A stretch of DNA of 59,379 bases from Betaproteobacteria bacterium HGW-Betaproteobacteria-16 (lineage in GTDB: Bacteria > Pseudomonadota > Gammaproteobacteria > Burkholderiales > Burkholderiaceae_C): the NCBI GenBank assembly GCA_002840835.1, contig PHCQ01000028.1, positions 1 through 59,379 on the forward strand, in the 5' to 3' direction. Under the pieces are notes generated by a model. The model did no database searches. It was given only the letters and a program-made list of their open reading frames with translations, and had not been told where the DNA came from. Below are positions 49,737 through 58,875 of this stretch, piece by piece. A program made the translations under genes and the position numbers. Within the stretch, counting starts at the first letter, position 1. Each line of letters opens with the position of its first letter.

Positions 49737-49855
49737 GGGCTGAACTATAGGCATACCTTTCGTGCGGATAAAGCCACCTGCGGCCAGTTGTCTGTTTCCA
49801 ATGCATGAACAATCCGCCCACAAAGCAGCAAAACAGCGAAAGCAGGAGTGAGGGC
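49737..49855. promoter_or_regulatory. Divergent promoter region, efflux operon and LysR gene
   Basis: About 120 bases between the hydrolase-like gene and the divergent LysR gene. By family rule the LysR protein should bind here and control the efflux operon. I see AT-rich segments (ACTATAGGCATACC, GGATAAAG) but no consensus operator that I would rely on. Confidence 0.45.
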
Positions 49856-50699
49856 ATGGATCAGATCCAATCGATAAGGGTATTTGCAAGGGTGGTGGAG
49901 GCCGGTACCTTCACCAAGGCGGCGGAGTCACTGAACCTGCCCAAGGGCACGGTGACCAAGCTGGTGCAGCACCTGGAGTCGCGCCTGAAGGTCAAGCTGC
50001 TCAACCGCACCACGCGGCGCGTGACGGTCACTCCCGATGGCGCCGCCTACTACGAGCGCACGGTGCGTGTGCTCAACGACCTCGACGACATCGAGGCCAG
50101 CATGACCAACGCTCAGGCCAAGCCCAGCGGGCGGCTGCGCGTGGACGTGGGCACTTCCGTGGCACGCGAGATCATCATTCCCGCGCTGCACGGGTTCTTT
50201 CAGCGCTACCCGGACATCCAGCTTGACCTGGGCGTAACCGACCGCTCTGTGGACCTGCTGGTCGACAACGTGGACTGCGTGATCCGTGGCGGTGAACTGG
50301 TGGACCAGTCGCTGGTGGCGCGGCGCGTGGCCAATGTGCCGCTGATGACGGTGGCGTCGCCCGCCTACCTGAAGGCCCATGGCACGCCCACGCACCCGGA
50401 GCAACTGGAAAACGAACACCACATGGTGAACCATTTCTCCACCCGCAACGGGCAGCCATTCACAAACGAATTTTCCAAGGACGACCAGTTGCTGGAGATC
50501 TCCGGCCGCTACAAGCTGTCGGTGAACGAAAGCAATGCGCTCACGGCGGCGGTGCTGGCGGGCCTGGGCGTTGCGCAGATCGCGACCTTGACAGCCATGC
50601 CCCTGATCGAGCGCGGCGAGCTGGTGCAGGTGTTGAGCGACTGGAAAGGCTACACCGTGCCCCTGTACGTGGTGTACCCACCGAACCGGCACCTGAGCG

Positions 50700-51652
<953 letters not shown>

Positions 51653-51834
51653 TCATGTGTGGCGACGTCGCTCGCCAAGGCGCCTGGCGTTTCTGCTGAC
51701 ACCCAGTGCCACGGCTTGATCGCCTGCAAGCAGAGCTGCAGACACCGCGTTCATCCGCGCACTCCGGCTCGAATACAGCGAACCTCCAGCCACCGGGCGG
51801 CGCAATCGGGCCGCACAGGCAAGTCAGGGCTTGG

Positions 51835-51854
51835 TCAGCGCGACTGTGCGCTGA
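51835..51854 (-). terminator. Hairpin after the itaconate-cluster LysR gene
   Basis: TCAGCGC (51835-51841), loop of 6, GCGCTGA (51848-51854), flanked by GGGC and GCCC that could extend the stem. It lies just past the LysR stop on the minus strand. There is no T-run, so it is a weak terminator candidate. Confidence 0.35.
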
Positions 51855-51869
51855 GCCCTCCGGCAAACG

Positions 51870-52793
51870 TCAATCCACGCTGACCGCCTGCGCCGCGTCC
51901 TCCACCAGCAGGTCCACCAGTTCGCGCGCGAACTGAGGCAATGCATCCAGGCTGCGCACGCAGATCTGCATTGCGCGCAGCGACCAGGCATCGCTCAGGG
52001 GCACGATGCGCAAGTTCATTTTTTGGGCATGGCGGTTCGCGGCAGATTCAGGAAGGATGCCGATGCCCACGCCGGTTTCGATCATGCGGCACGCGCCCTC
52101 AAAGCCGCTCACCTGGATGCGCAGCTTGAGGGATCGGTTCAGGCGGTCGCAGGCCTGACGCAAAAAGGCATGGATGGCACTGGACTCGTGAAGGCCCACG
52201 TGGTCGTAGTCCAGTGTGTCGACAAAGGCCACATGCTCGCTGGATGCCAGCGGGTGGCCCGGATGCACCACCAGCACCAGGCGATCACTGCGGTAGGGCA
52301 CGGTCTCCAGGTTCTCGGTTCGCACCGACCCGGCGACGATGCCGATATCGGTCTGGCCTTCGGTGACGGCGCGGATGATGTCATTGGACAACCGCTCGCG
52401 CAGATCGATGTTCACGTCGGGATGGGTGCTGAGGTAGGCACGTAGCACGGGCGGAAGAAATTCACTGAGCGCCGTGGTGTTGGCGTACACCCGCAAATGG
52501 CCTTTGATGCCGCGGGCGTATTCCTGCAGGTCGCCGCGCAGGTGTTCCAGCTGACCCAGCACCAGGCGCGCGTGGTGCACAAAGGCCTGCCCGGGCGGCG
52601 TGAGTGTGACGCCCTGGCTGTTGCGGTAGAACAGCTTGGTGCCGATGCTCTCTTCCAGGTGCTTGATGCGTGTGCTGGCGGCCGGCAGCGAGATGTGTGA
52701 GGCCTCGGCGCCCTTGGTCAGGCTGTTGGCTTCGGCCACGCGCACCATGAGGCGCAGGTCGACCAGATCGAAGTGCATGGACATGGCGGCCAT
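51870..52793 (-). CDS. LysR-type regulator, likely of the itaconate cluster
   Basis: A 307-residue LysR-type regulator with an N-terminal winged helix-turn-helix (AEANSLTKGAEASHISLPAA) and an effector-binding domain of the CbbR/CynR-like group. Several ATGs are possible; 52793 is chosen because AGGG lies 7 bases upstream, while 52778 gives the shortest N-terminus. It is the last gene on the minus strand behind the CoA-lyase gene. By its place in the cluster it corresponds to the LysR regulator next to the Pseudomonas itaconate genes, but in this window it is co-directional rather than divergent. Confidence 0.85.
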   Translation of the reverse strand: MAAMSMHFDLVDLRLMVRVAEANSLTKGAEASHISLPAASTRIKHLEESIGTKLFYRNSQGVTLTPPGQAFVHHARLVLGQLEHLRGDLQEYARGIKGHLRVYANTTALSEFLPPVLRAYLSTHPDVNIDLRERLSNDIIRAVTEGQTDIGIVAGSVRTENLETVPYRSDRLVLVVHPGHPLASSEHVAFVDTLDYDHVGLHESSAIHAFLRQACDRLNRSLKLRIQVSGFEGACRMIETGVGIGILPESAANRHAQKMNLRIVPLSDAWSLRAMQICVRSLDALPQFARELVDLLVEDAAQAVSVD

Positions 52794-52819
52794 TCTGCCA
52801 CCCTGCCCTGTGGTCGCCA

Positions 52820-53659
52820 TCAAGGCAGGAGAAGGCGGCGCGCCCGGGCCAGCACGGGCGCATCCACCATGCGGCCTTCGAACTGGAACACGGCGCCTTG
52901 TGCTGTGTCGTTGGCCGCCAGCACGCGCTGCGCCCAGTCGCGCTCGGCCACACTGGGGGCGAAGGCGGCGTGCACCAGCGCCACCTGGCTGGGGTGGATG
53001 CAGAGCTTGCCGCCAAAACCCAGCCGCTGCGCGCGGCGGGTGTCGGTGTCGCAGGCCACCGCGTTGCCCACGTCGGGCGTGACGCCGTCCACTGGCGGCG
53101 CCAGGCCTGCGCGCCGGGAAGCGGCCACCAGCGCCAGGCGCACCGGCATCAGCTCGGTCTGCGCCTCGCCGGCGGCCATGCCCATGTCGAGCTGAAAATC
53201 CAGGTGGCCGAACACCAACCGCAACACACCGGGTGCACGGGCCAGCGCATCCACTTGCGCCCAGCCTTCGGCGCTTTCAATGAGCGGCAACAGCGCCACG
53301 CCGGGTCCAGCGGCCTCTGCCACGGCAGCGAGGGTGCTCACGTCGCTGGCCTTGGGCAGCACCACGCCACCCAGCGGGTGCTCGCGCAGCGAGCGCAAGG
53401 CCTGAAGATCACCGGTGTGTTCGGGCGAATCAAACGGGTTGATGCGCACCAGCAGGCGCGCACGCTGTACCGGCTGCGCCTGTTGAACGAAGGCCCGCAC
53501 ATGTTCCCGTGCGGCGGCCTTGTCCTGCGGCGCCACCGCGTCTTCCAGGTCCAGAATGACGCCACCTGCGTCGGTGGCCAGAGCCTTCGCGAACCGATCC
53601 TGTCGGTGGCCGGGCACGAACAGCAGGCTGCGCGCGGTGGCCAGGGAGGTGGGGTTCAT
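52820..53659 (-). CDS. ccl: CitE-type (S)-citramalyl-CoA lyase
   Basis: A 279-residue HpcH/HpaI-fold (CitE-like) lyase. In itaconate breakdown this enzyme splits citramalyl-CoA to pyruvate and acetyl-CoA. The N-terminus (RSLLFVPGHRQDRFAKALAT), the metal-binding VILDLEDAVAP, VRINPFDSPEH, the acidic-ligand region LLPLIESAEGWAQ and FGHLDFQLDMG are typical. The ATG at 53657-53659 overlaps the stop of the MmgE/PrpD gene. Assignment to citramalyl-CoA, rather than malyl- or citryl-type CoA esters, rests on the neighbours. Confidence 0.8.
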   Translation of the reverse strand: MNPTSLATARSLLFVPGHRQDRFAKALATDAGGVILDLEDAVAPQDKAAAREHVRAFVQQAQPVQRARLLVRINPFDSPEHTGDLQALRSLREHPLGGVVLPKASDVSTLAAVAEAAGPGVALLPLIESAEGWAQVDALARAPGVLRLVFGHLDFQLDMGMAAGEAQTELMPVRLALVAASRRAGLAPPVDGVTPDVGNAVACDTDTRRAQRLGFGGKLCIHPSQVALVHAAFAPSVAERDWAQRVLAANDTAQGAVFQFEGRMVDAPVLARARRLLLP

Positions 53660-55014
53660 GCGGCGTTCAGCAGCGCACCCACGCGCGGCCACTGGACCAC
53701 CTGCCACAGTGCGTCCACGGCAGTCTGCATCTGGCCCTGGGTGGCGCCGCCGCTGTGGTCCGCCAGGCGCAGGGCCTTGGCGGTGATCTCTTCGCGGCTG
53801 AGGGTGTTGCCCGGGTCGCCTTTGGGTTCGTCGATGCGCCCGTGCAGGGTGCGTCCATCGACAGTCTGCACTGTCACCTTGCCGATCCAGCGCGCGGGGT
53901 AGGCGCGGTCGACCTCGTCATCGAACACCATGCGCACACGGTCACGCAATGCCTGAGTGGTGTCGCTCAGAAAATGCTGATCAAACTCGACCAGACCGGC
54001 ATGGCCGAACTGCGCCACCAAGGCCAGCACTGTGCCCATGGAAAACTTGCTCTGGTGCACGGTGGATGGGTTGACCACCGGGCCCAGCACGTCGATGGCG
54101 CCCTGGTGCACGTGGGTGGTGACCTGGGCCAGGTCGGCTGGGCGAAGGTCGTTCGCCTGCATGACCTGCAGCAGCGCGTCGGCCGCCGGGTGGGTGTGGC
54201 GGCAGCTGGCGTGGTACTTGAACGAGGTCTCGACCGTGGCCCAGCGTGTGCCAAGGCGGTCGGTGAGGCGGGCTACATCAGCATCGCTGGACATGCCGGC
54301 GGCCATGCCTTGCGGGCCTTCGAGCACCTGCGCCGCACCAGTGAACCCGTCTTGCGCGAGGTACGCGGCCATCAGGCCGGCACCGGCGGCATGGGCGGTG
54401 TGCAGCTGCTTGCTGTCGGCTGCGGTTCGCAGGAACTCCCACAGGCCGGCGGCTGTGGTGCCTGCCGAGCCCATGGCGTGCAGCATCTGCTGCGGTGTGA
54501 GCTTGAGCAGATGGCCCACGGCCACGGCCGCTGCCACGGTGCCAGCGGTGCCGGTGGTGTGAAACACCTTGTAGTGCGAACGCCCCAGGAACTCACCGAT
54601 TCGGATGCCTACCTCGTAGCCGGCCACCGAGGCGGTGAGCAAGTCCTTCCCGCTGGCGCCCAGAGCTTGCGCCACCGCCAGTGCGGGCGGGAACACCACC
54701 GTGGCCGGGTGGAACACCGAGCCGTTGTGCACGTCGTCCTGCTCGGCCACATGCGAGGCCGCGGCATTGGCCATGGCGGCGACATAGGGGCTGGACCGGC
54801 GGCGTTCGTTGATCACTTCGCTCGGCCCGTCGGCCGGCCCCATGGCAAGTGCAAAACGCGCGATGCTCTGCACCGGGCGCGAACCGAACCCGGCCACAGC
54901 GGAGCCAAACCAGTCCACCAGCAGATCTTCGGTCTTGCGGACCACGGCATCAGGGATGTCGGTGAATTGCAGTTGTGAGGCGAAGGTGGCCAGGGTGGCG
55001 GATGGTGTGGTCAT
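53656..55014 (-). CDS. MmgE/PrpD family protein
   Basis: A 452-residue MmgE/PrpD-fold protein, the family of 2-methylcitrate dehydratase and of cis-aconitate decarboxylase (the enzyme that makes itaconate). Landmarks are LVDWFGSAVAGFGSRPVQSI, NAAASHVAEQDDVHNGSVFH (the His/Asp-rich active-site segment), SFKYHASCRHTHPAADALLQ and the C-terminal IDEPKGDPGNTLSREEI. A MmgE/PrpD gene also lies in the Pseudomonas itaconate operon, where its exact role is unsettled. Here it is between the CoA-transferase and the lyase and overlaps the latter, so it belongs to the pathway. Confidence 0.85.
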   Translation of the reverse strand: MTTPSATLATFASQLQFTDIPDAVVRKTEDLLVDWFGSAVAGFGSRPVQSIARFALAMGPADGPSEVINERRRSSPYVAAMANAAASHVAEQDDVHNGSVFHPATVVFPPALAVAQALGASGKDLLTASVAGYEVGIRIGEFLGRSHYKVFHTTGTAGTVAAAVAVGHLLKLTPQQMLHAMGSAGTTAAGLWEFLRTAADSKQLHTAHAAGAGLMAAYLAQDGFTGAAQVLEGPQGMAAGMSSDADVARLTDRLGTRWATVETSFKYHASCRHTHPAADALLQVMQANDLRPADLAQVTTHVHQGAIDVLGPVVNPSTVHQSKFSMGTVLALVAQFGHAGLVEFDQHFLSDTTQALRDRVRMVFDDEVDRAYPARWIGKVTVQTVDGRTLHGRIDEPKGDPGNTLSREEITAKALRLADHSGGATQGQMQTAVDALWQVVQWPRVGALLNAA

Positions 55015-55025
55015 GATGTGCAGGA

Positions 55026-56204
55026 TCAGATGGCGCCAGCGGCGCTCAGGGTGGCGATGTCGGCCTCGCTGCGGCCGAGCTGGCGCAGGATGGCGTGCGT
55101 GTGCTGGCCCACGGCGGGCACCGAGTCCATGCGGTAGTCAAAGCCGCTGTGCCGGCCCGGCGGCAGCAGAGCCGGCACCGTGCCGGCGGGCGTGTCCACT
55201 TGCTGCCAGCGCTCGCGCGCAGCCAGTTGCGGGTGGTTCCACACACCGGCCATGTCGTTCATGCGGGCGTTGGCAATCTGAGCACGGTCCAGCCGGGCCA
55301 CCACGGCAGCGGTGTCCAGATTCGCGAACACCGCGAGGATGAGGGCACGCAGTTCCGTGCGGTGCAGGTTGCGCTGCGCATTGCTGTGAAAGCGCGGATC
55401 GGTGGCCAGGTCGGGCTGCTCCAGCACGGTGTCGCAGAACACCTTCCATTCGCGTTCGTTCTGCAGGCCCAGCATCACCGTACCGCCATCGCCGGCGGCG
55501 AACGGGCCATACGGGTAGATGCTGGCATGCGAGGCTGCGGTGCGGGGCGGCGGGCTGGCGCCTTCAAAAGCGTAGTACAGCGGGTAGCCCATCCATTCGG
55601 CCAGGCTCTCCAGCATGGACACGTCGATGTGTGAACCTTCGCCGGTGCGCCCGCGCTGCAGCAATGCGGCGAGGATGGCGCTGTAGGCGTACATACCGGC
55701 AGCAATGTCGGCGATCGAGTTGCCCGCCTTCGAAGGGTCGTCGGGTGTGCCGGTGATCGACAACAACCCCGCCTCGCTCTGGATCAACAGGTCGTAGGCC
55801 TTCTTGTCGCGGTACGGCCCGTCTTCGCCGTAACCGGAGATGTCGCACACGATCAGGCGCGGGCAACGTTCCTTCAATGCCGCGTACCCCAGTCCCATGC
55901 GCGCAGCGGCGCCCGGGGCCAGGTTCTGCACCAATACGTCGGCCTCCTGCAGCACTTCGTTCAACACGGCCATTGCAGCGGGTTGTTTCAGGTCCAGCGA
56001 CAGGCTTTCCTTCGAACGATTCGTCCAGATGAAATGCGAAGACTGCCCTTTCACACGGGTGTCGTAGGCACGAGCGAAATCTCCCACAACCGGCCGCTCC
56101 ACCTTGATCACCCGCGCCCCCAGATCGGCCAGTTGGCGCGTGCAGAAAGGCGCTGCGATCGCGTGTTCCAGCGACACCACGGTGATGCCGTCAAGTGGTC
56201 TCAT
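55026..56204 (-). CDS. ict: CaiB/BaiF-type CoA-transferase (itaconate CoA-transferase-like)
   Basis: A 392-residue class III CoA-transferase. It should move CoA (from succinyl-CoA) to itaconate or a close relative. The N-terminus GITVVSLEHAIAAPFCTRQL, RVIKVERP, the SKESLSLDL segment and Asp166 in NSIADIAAGMYA (the catalytic Asp of the family) are all present. Mesaconyl-CoA C1-C4 transferases and succinyl-CoA:(R)-citramalate transferases are close relatives, so the substrate is taken from the cluster. It is 11 bases from the MmgE/PrpD gene; 142 bases with a REP-like element separate it from the acyl-CoA dehydrogenase gene. Confidence 0.8.
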   Translation of the reverse strand: MRPLDGITVVSLEHAIAAPFCTRQLADLGARVIKVERPVVGDFARAYDTRVKGQSSHFIWTNRSKESLSLDLKQPAAMAVLNEVLQEADVLVQNLAPGAAARMGLGYAALKERCPRLIVCDISGYGEDGPYRDKKAYDLLIQSEAGLLSITGTPDDPSKAGNSIADIAAGMYAYSAILAALLQRGRTGEGSHIDVSMLESLAEWMGYPLYYAFEGASPPPRTAASHASIYPYGPFAAGDGGTVMLGLQNEREWKVFCDTVLEQPDLATDPRFHSNAQRNLHRTELRALILAVFANLDTAAVVARLDRAQIANARMNDMAGVWNHPQLAARERWQQVDTPAGTVPALLPPGRHSGFDYRMDSVPAVGQHTHAILRQLGRSEADIATLSAAGAI

Positions 56205-56239
56205 TGCAACCCCTCCGGAGCGAAGTGCCCCATTCCAGA

Positions 56240-56306
56240 GATACCGTCGTGCCGGCTTTGCCGGACGACTGGTATCGCCCCCTTGAGGGGGTGACGCCGA
56301 AGGCGG
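56240..56306. repeat. REP-like cluster of hairpins
   Basis: Three nested inverted repeats in one spot: GATACC (56240-56245) pairs with GGTATC (56271-56276) around CCGGC/GCCGG arms; CCCCCT-TG-AGGGGG (56278-56291); GCC-GAA-GGC (56296-56304). This is the look of the intergenic REP elements I know from Comamonadaceae genomes. It lies inside the itaconate cluster and may dampen or stabilise the downstream message. Confidence 0.65.
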
Positions 56307-56346
56307 CGCGGGGGTGGGCCAATCCTGGCGGCGCAGGGGTTGTCCA

Positions 56347-57507
56347 TCAGTAACTCCGGGGCAATCCCAGCACGTGTTCGGCCACGTACGACAGGATCAT
56401 GTTGGTGGAGATGGGCGCCACCTGGTACAGGCGGGTCTCGCGGAACTTGCGCTCCACGTCGTATTCATTCGCAAAGCCGAAGCCGCCGTGCGTCTGCAAG
56501 CAGGCATTGGCGGCTTCCCAGCTGGCCTTGGCGGCCAGGTACTTGGCCATGTTGGCTTCGGCGCCGCAGGGCTTGTGGGCGTCGATGAGTTCGCAGGCGC
56601 GCCAGCGCATCAGGTTGGCGGCTTCGATCTCGATGTAACTCTCGGCAATGGGAAACTGCACACCCTGGTTCTGACCAATCTTGCGGTTGAACACCACGCG
56701 TTCGCTGGCGTACTTGGTGGCACGGTCGACGAACCAGTAGCCATCGCCGATGCACTCGGCCGCGATCAGCGTGCGCTCGGCGTTCAGGCCGTCGAGAATG
56801 GTTTTGAAGCCCTTGCCCTCCACGCCCAGCAGGTTCTCTTCGGGAATTTCCAGGTTGTCGAAGAACAGTTCGTTGGTCTCGTGGTTGACCATGTTGGGTA
56901 TGGGGCGCACGGTGAGTCCCTTGCCCTCGGCCTGTTTGAGATCAATCAGAAAACAGGAAAGCCCGTCAGACTTCTTCTGCACATCGGCCAGCGGCGTGGT
57001 GCGCGCCAACAGGATCATCATGTCGCTGTGCTGCACGCGCGAGATCCACACCTTCTGGCCATTGATGACCCAGCGGCCATCCTTCTTCACGGCCTGGGTC
57101 TTGAGCTTGGTGGTGTCGCTGCCGGTGGTGGGCTCGGTCACACCCATGGCCTGGATGCGCAGTTCACCCGCGGCGATACGCGGCAGGTAGCGGTCCTTCT
57201 GCGCGTCCGTGCCACTGCGCACGATGGCGTTCATCACGTACATCTGGCCGTGGCAGGCACCGGAGTTGCCGCCGGAGCGGTTGATCTCTTCCATGATCAC
57301 CGAAGCCTCGGCCATGCTCAGGCCTGAGCCGCCGTAGGCCTGCGGAATCAGTGCCGCCATCCAGCCGGCCTTGGTCAGGGCGTCGACAAACGCTTCGGGG
57401 TAAGCCCGCTGCTCGTCGATCTTGCGGTGGTATTCGTCAGGGAACTCAGCACAGAGGGCGCGCACGGCGTCGCGGATGTCCTGGTAGGCGTCGGGGGTGT
57501 GGTACAT
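56347..57507 (-). CDS. Acyl-CoA dehydrogenase family flavoprotein
   Basis: A 386-residue acyl-CoA dehydrogenase. Family features are MGVTEPTTGSDTTKLKTQAV (FAD contact), the KVWISRVQHSDMMILLART strand, NLEIPEENLLGVEGKGFKTI, and the C-terminal QTHGGFGFANEYDVERKFRE with the likely catalytic Glu. An acyl-CoA dehydrogenase of unknown role lies at the same place in the Pseudomonas itaconate operon. It could oxidise a side substrate such as a methylsuccinyl-CoA-like ester. It is 26 bases downstream of the hydratase gene. Confidence 0.85.
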   Translation of the reverse strand: MYHTPDAYQDIRDAVRALCAEFPDEYHRKIDEQRAYPEAFVDALTKAGWMAALIPQAYGGSGLSMAEASVIMEEINRSGGNSGACHGQMYVMNAIVRSGTDAQKDRYLPRIAAGELRIQAMGVTEPTTGSDTTKLKTQAVKKDGRWVINGQKVWISRVQHSDMMILLARTTPLADVQKKSDGLSCFLIDLKQAEGKGLTVRPIPNMVNHETNELFFDNLEIPEENLLGVEGKGFKTILDGLNAERTLIAAECIGDGYWFVDRATKYASERVVFNRKIGQNQGVQFPIAESYIEIEAANLMRWRACELIDAHKPCGAEANMAKYLAAKASWEAANACLQTHGGFGFANEYDVERKFRETRLYQVAPISTNMILSYVAEHVLGLPRSY

Positions 57508-57533
57508 GGGGAATGGGGGTGTTCAGGAAAGGG

Positions 57534-58418
57534 TCAGGCAAGGTCTGCTTCGGCCGACATGGTCAGCCAGCCGTCTGCGTCTTGCGCCCACAGCCGCACA
57601 CTGCGGCCATCGGACGATGGCTGACCATTCACGCGCAAGGGACGACCATCGAAGCTGGGGCGCAGCGCCCTGAAGCTGAACGCCTTGACGGTGGCCGTGG
57701 ACAGGTGGCGGCGCAGCAGATCCATCAGCAGGGTGGCGATCAGCGGGCCGTGCACGACCAGGCCAGGGTAGCCCTCCCTTTCGGTCACGTAGCGGCGGTC
57801 GTAATGGATGCGATGGCCATTGAAAGTGAGCGCGCTGTAGCGAAACAGCAGCACGTCGTCGGGCGTGAGTTCGCGTTGCCAGGCCGCACCGGTTTCCGCT
57901 GCCGTCGGCTCGGGCGCCGGGTCACCCGGGCGGGGCGCGTCGCGGTAGACGATGTCGTGCACTTCGTTCAGGGCAAGACCATGCTCATTGCGCAGTTCGT
58001 GCGCCACCTGCACGAACACCAGATCGCCGCTGCGGCCGTGTTTGTGCTGCACAGATGCAATGCGCGAGAGTCGCTCGACAGCGTTACCCACGCGCAAGGG
58101 GTTGTCTGTGTTCCAGACCAGCCGGCTGCCCGCCCACATGCGCCGGGGCAGTGGCACCGGCGGCAGGAAACCACCGCGCTGCGGGTGACCGTCCTGGCCA
58201 ATCTCGCTTTGGCGGTGCGTGGGCAGAAAGTACAGCCAGTGCCACAACGGGGGGAGTGTGGTGCCGGTGGCCGGTGCCGGGTCGTCCCGGTCGAGGGTGG
58301 CGGAGAGTGCGCGCAGCGGGGCGGCCGTGATCTGGTCGTGCAAGGTTTCGGTTCGGCCTTGCCAGGTTTGCAATTGCGTGAGTGTCCCGGCGTCCAGGCC
58401 AGGCGGGGCGGTGCTCAT
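57534..58418 (-). CDS. ich: MaoC/HTD2-type hydratase (itaconyl-CoA hydratase-like)
   Basis: A 294-residue double-hotdog protein of the FAS1-like/HTD2 (mesaconyl-C4-CoA hydratase) family. It adds water to itaconyl- or mesaconyl-C4-CoA to give citramalyl-CoA. The N-terminal half opens WQGRTETLHDQITAAPLRAL and contains PPLWHWLYFLPTHRQSEIGQ. The C-terminal half holds the hydratase motif FRYSALTFNGHRIHYDRRYV and then EGYPGLVVHGPLIATLLMDL. It is the first gene of the cluster on the minus strand, as ich is in Pseudomonas. Substrate assignment rests on CoA-transferase, lyase and MmgE/PrpD neighbours. Confidence 0.8.
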   Translation of the reverse strand: MSTAPPGLDAGTLTQLQTWQGRTETLHDQITAAPLRALSATLDRDDPAPATGTTLPPLWHWLYFLPTHRQSEIGQDGHPQRGGFLPPVPLPRRMWAGSRLVWNTDNPLRVGNAVERLSRIASVQHKHGRSGDLVFVQVAHELRNEHGLALNEVHDIVYRDAPRPGDPAPEPTAAETGAAWQRELTPDDVLLFRYSALTFNGHRIHYDRRYVTEREGYPGLVVHGPLIATLLMDLLRRHLSTATVKAFSFRALRPSFDGRPLRVNGQPSSDGRSVRLWAQDADGWLTMSAEADLA

Positions 58419-58522
58419 GTGTCTCCTGTGCTCTTGCGTTCTGATTAAGCCCGATCTTCGCGGTCAGCCCCCGTGAAGGCAATCTCGCATTGCCAAAGCC
58501 TCCCCTCTGGAAAGGTGAAGGA

Positions 58523-58681
58523 CTAAGTAGGCGCCAGGCGTTGACGCGCCTGGCGGTACTCGCGCTCCAGCCGGGCCACACCCTCGGTGACCGGCTTCAC
58601 GGCATGCACCGCGCCAATGCCCTGGCCGCAGCCCCAAATGCATGACCTGACCATCGGCGGTGCTTCACTCCACCGACATAC
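58523..58681 (-). pseudogene. Nitronate monooxygenase C-terminal remnant
   Basis: The minus-strand frame ending in the TAG at 58523-58525 encodes about 50 residues (SEAPPMVRSCIWGCGQGIGA, then VTEGVARLEREYRQARQRLA). The WGxGQGIG motif closes nitronate monooxygenases (2-nitropropane dioxygenase/FabK fold). The normal 270 or more residues upstream are missing; the frame passes into the promoter region of the DUF4148 gene. It is therefore a truncated leftover. The rest of 58419-58875 is non-coding as far as I can see. Confidence 0.6.
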
Positions 58682-58825
58682 CCCTGCAGGCCGCACCTGT
58701 GGTTCATTGTTTCCAAATCAGCAATGCAATTATGGAATTTTGGTGGTTTTTCTTCTTATTCAGAAACTTTACAGTTCAACCCATCGACGCAAAACACTTC
58801 AGTTCAGGCGTCGAAGCCGAGCCCA

Positions 58826-58840
58826 CCAACCTGTGGTTGG
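58826..58840 (+). other. Small hairpin in the leader of the DUF4148 gene
   Basis: CCAACC-TGT-GGTTGG at 58826-58840, ending 35 bases before the start codon and 20 bases before the AAAGGAAAG ribosome site. Without a T-run, it is more likely a leader hairpin than a terminator. Confidence 0.35.
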
Positions 58841-58875
58841 CCGGCATCTTCAACAAACTGAAAGGAAAGCTTCTC

